Shown in pieces: positions 61,657-64,000 of a stretch of DNA of 64,000 nt. A program made the position numbers and the translations under genes. Every line of letters starts with the position of its first letter. Positions within the stretch are counted from its first letter, which is position 1. Location of the stretch: assembly GCA_026874595.1 (NCBI GenBank), contig CM049313.1:39460659-39524658 (forward strand). The letters are read 5' to 3'. Under the pieces are notes generated by a model. The model saw only the letters and a program-made list of their open reading frames with translations. It was not told the DNA's origin and did not search any database. This DNA comes from Sipunculus nudus. Taxonomy: Eukaryota > Annelida > Sipuncula > Golfingiida > Sipunculidae.

Positions 61657-61979
61657 GATTATTAATATCTCACCTGTTAATATCCTCACCTGTGGGAGAT
61701 GGAGTTGTGAATTTAGTTTTTACCTTTAGGTTGAAACCAAATCAGTGATGGTGAGGGCAATGACTGCATTGTTTAACTGTACATTTTGTGTCAGAATTTC
61801 TCACATCACCACACATGCCAACATATTTGTAAATTACTGGTGGAAGGATATGTCGCATGCTGTTCACATTCATGTGACACGTGTGAAATTTAAAAACTTC
61901 ATTTACCTCCAATTGCTTAAAATATATAGTTCCATAGCTAGAGTAACTAGATGCTCTCTTCACATTAGCTACCAATAAA
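61657..61979 (+). other. Probable 3' UTR
   Basis: Follows the in-frame stop. An AATAAA signal sits at 61974-61979, about 320 nt downstream. No LG-domain sequence is seen. Confidence 0.55.
61974..61979 (+). terminator. Candidate polyadenylation signal AATAAA
   Basis: Exact AATAAA followed by a T-rich stretch (catttcccttg, then ttttatatc). The hexamer is common in AT-rich DNA, so this is a candidate only. Confidence 0.45.
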
Positions 61980-64000
61980 TCATTTCCCTTGTAATGCACT
62001 GAATATACTTTTATATCATGAAAAATTGCAATGAAATGCAGGCAGTCTGCTGTAAAATGGTCCATAGCCTATGCCATAGCAGTAAGGAAAAATTAACAAA
62101 AAACATTTTAGAAAATACCTTGAGGATCAGCATGAGTGCCAGTGTAATCAGCTTTTTACCTATGACAGACAAAATACTGCAATATCTTGAAGATCACAAA
62201 TACATTTGTTGATGCTGAAAATACAGGTTATTGTAAAAGAAAATGAAAAACTAACTAATCCCAAACAGATTGCCTGTATAGGTATCGTGATCACACATTT
62301 TATGTTGACAACCATCTTATTTCAGAGCTAGTTCATTTCTTTAGCTTTGCAGATCAATTAGAGAGTGATAAGGCCAAAATAAAAAAAAAGGTATGGTTCT
62401 CAGGCACTTTTTTTCATAAATCAATGCGGGCGGGCGCTTTTTTTATTTTAATTTTTTTGGTATGTTTCGATAAAAATGTCAAATGATAAGGGAAAAGCAT
62501 GAAAATAGTTTTATTTTGCTAAATAAGTAAGAGCACTACAAAACAAAGGGAATTGTATGGTTTTATCTTCTTGAAAGAAATGTCGGACCAGCAGCAGCTC
62601 AAAATTAGAAAGTTTTTATTGAAAATCAAAATAAAAATTTTTGATGCGGGGGTTTAAAATTGATGCGGGCGGTGCCTGAGAACCATACCTTGAATTTTTT
62701 TTGGCCTAATAATGTAGTGTAATGATCCTGGGCTCAACAGCCCAACACTCTGCAGGTTATCAGCTGGGGGACTGCCAGAATTGATGACAACCTGGCAAAA
62801 GTTATTACTGGCTGAAGCTCATTGTGATAACATGACAGTCAAGCGATAAACAAAAGTCAGACATTTAGATTAAGTAATTATAAACAAATAAAGAAGAATA
62901 ACAAGGCAGTTAACACAAAAAATCTTTGGTCAGATAAATTACACTATGGGATGACTTAACTTGGTGTTTAGTGAGGTTCCTCGGGATGTCAAGGCCTAAA
63001 CCTTATAGCAAAACAGTACACTTGCTACACAACAATGTTATTCAGTTCTTCAGGCTGTTACATGCTTCTTTTGAATCTGATCAGCACAGCAGTTATTAAT
63101 TTTCCCCTACTTGGGCCACCGTCTTATGCCTGACTTGGGCCATCTTGCGTGCCTTGATGTTTTCCAGCACTCCAAGTAATATGTAAATGTACAATGCTGT
63201 CACTTTGGCCAAATCGTAACTCAATTGGTACAAAAGTCAAGACTTACCCACAAAAGATAGAAAGAATAGGTCTTTGAAAGCATTATCCACATCTGGACAA
63301 CACTGCATTTAATTACATAACATTTAGTGTCAGTGGCCCCATGCATTGTCTTCAGATAGGAGAAAGTATGTGCATTGATGATCAGCTTACTGTACACAAC
63401 CATAGTCCTGTTATCTAGTTTGACTTGCAGGATGGGAACACGGGGTTGTTTTTTTTTTTCAGGGGATCTTCATAGTAGTGCTTATTCTGATTAATCCTCC
63501 AGACAAACTCTGTTAGAAACATTACCTCCTTAATAAATGTAAAATATGGAAAACATGCTGTCATCATTGGGATTGTAATGCATGCAGGGCAAGTGCTCCT
63601 ATGTGACATCTAGTGCACCCTTGGAGATATGTTGTACAACATTGGGTTTCTTTGCAGGTGGTGATGGGTTTTGTTCTTTTTGTAAAATGATGCTGGTAGT
63701 CCCTACTGGTGATGTGGATGAGTTTTTGTGGTAGAACCTCTTAGAAAATTTAGTTTAATTTGAAAAAAAAAGAAAAACGCCTTTTTCAGATGCTTGTTTC
63801 AGTTAAATTTGATAATTTAATGTAAACGCTGATATTTTATTTGTGATTATGATATATTATTACTTATTTTATTATTTTCAAACTTTATTCTTTATTCTAT
63901 AGTTAATTGAAACCTAAAAAATGACATGACATAGATGAGCTAGAGCTTAATATTTCATCATGTTTATATGAAACAAAACAAAAGATACATATTTAAAATG
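61980..64000 (+). other. Downstream region without genes
   Basis: Contains a terminal-inverted-repeat element at 62371-62707. Otherwise AT-rich, with no ORF that resembles a protein. Confidence 0.5.
62371..62707 (+). mobile_element. Inverted-repeat element (MITE-like), 337 bp
   Basis: The left end AGGCCAAAAT then AAGGTATGGTTCTCAGGCAC is mirrored at the right end by GTGCCTGAGAACCATACCTT then TTTTGGCCT. Internal gatgcgggcgg motifs repeat. TA is adjacent to both ends, but the exact target duplication is unclear. Confidence 0.7.

Noticed and set aside
61657-64000. LG-domain exons after the coil
   Set aside because: I read the region on both strands and found no LG-like sequence with splice borders in phase.

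Overview
The window is eukaryotic and intron-rich, with the look of a mollusc or other lophotrochozoan genome. It carries one large multi-exon gene on the + strand whose introns are packed with transposable elements. No bacterial gene organisation, CRISPR array, rRNA or recognisable tRNA was seen. The taxon is an inference from the repeat style and the protein types; no species can be named.

The host gene is a laminin-like extracellular-matrix chain. I could place 29 exons between 142 and 61656, all with GT/AG borders and compatible phases. They join to 4785 nt, 1594 codons plus a stop. In order they encode the end of an LN domain, five LE repeats (LEa), a short domain IVB/LF, about five more LE repeats, a laminin IV-A (L4) domain, about six LE repeats, and roughly 355 residues of coiled coil ending at an in-frame TAG with no LG domains. 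The LE repeats 2-5 look beta-like, while the IVB-to-L4 part looks like alpha3/alpha5/LanA, so the chain class is uncertain. The start of the gene is upstream of the window.

Two Ty3/gypsy LTR elements lie in introns. Element 1 (20425-28990, minus strand, 221-bp LTRs about 5% diverged, TSD cttg) has a decayed gag-pol. Where an env would be expected it has a zinc-finger ORF and a TatD-like metal-dependent nuclease. Element 2 (47162-56008, plus strand, 344-bp LTRs that look identical, TSD aggt) has gag, pol joined by a canonical A AAA AAC slippery heptamer, an integrase ORF broken by stops but carrying an extra C-terminal zinc knuckle, and a full-length baculovirus-F/errantivirus-like env.

Most of the remaining repeat content belongs to at least three families of non-autonomous, Helentron-like elements (called A, B and E here). 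Each has a 5' terminal hairpin, a 3' hairpin followed by CTAG or CTTG, T...T flanks, and internal 280-330 bp tandem units. They share the palindrome GGTGGCGCCACC although the surrounding sequence differs. The intron before the coiled-coil exons (40964-56103) is a nested stack. A 60-bp tandem array copied from the exon 24 acceptor/exon start was hit by an E element, a B element (itself hit by an A element) and LTR element 2. After 61656 the window holds a probable 3' UTR with an AATAAA, one terminal-inverted-repeat element, and otherwise nothing I can identify.
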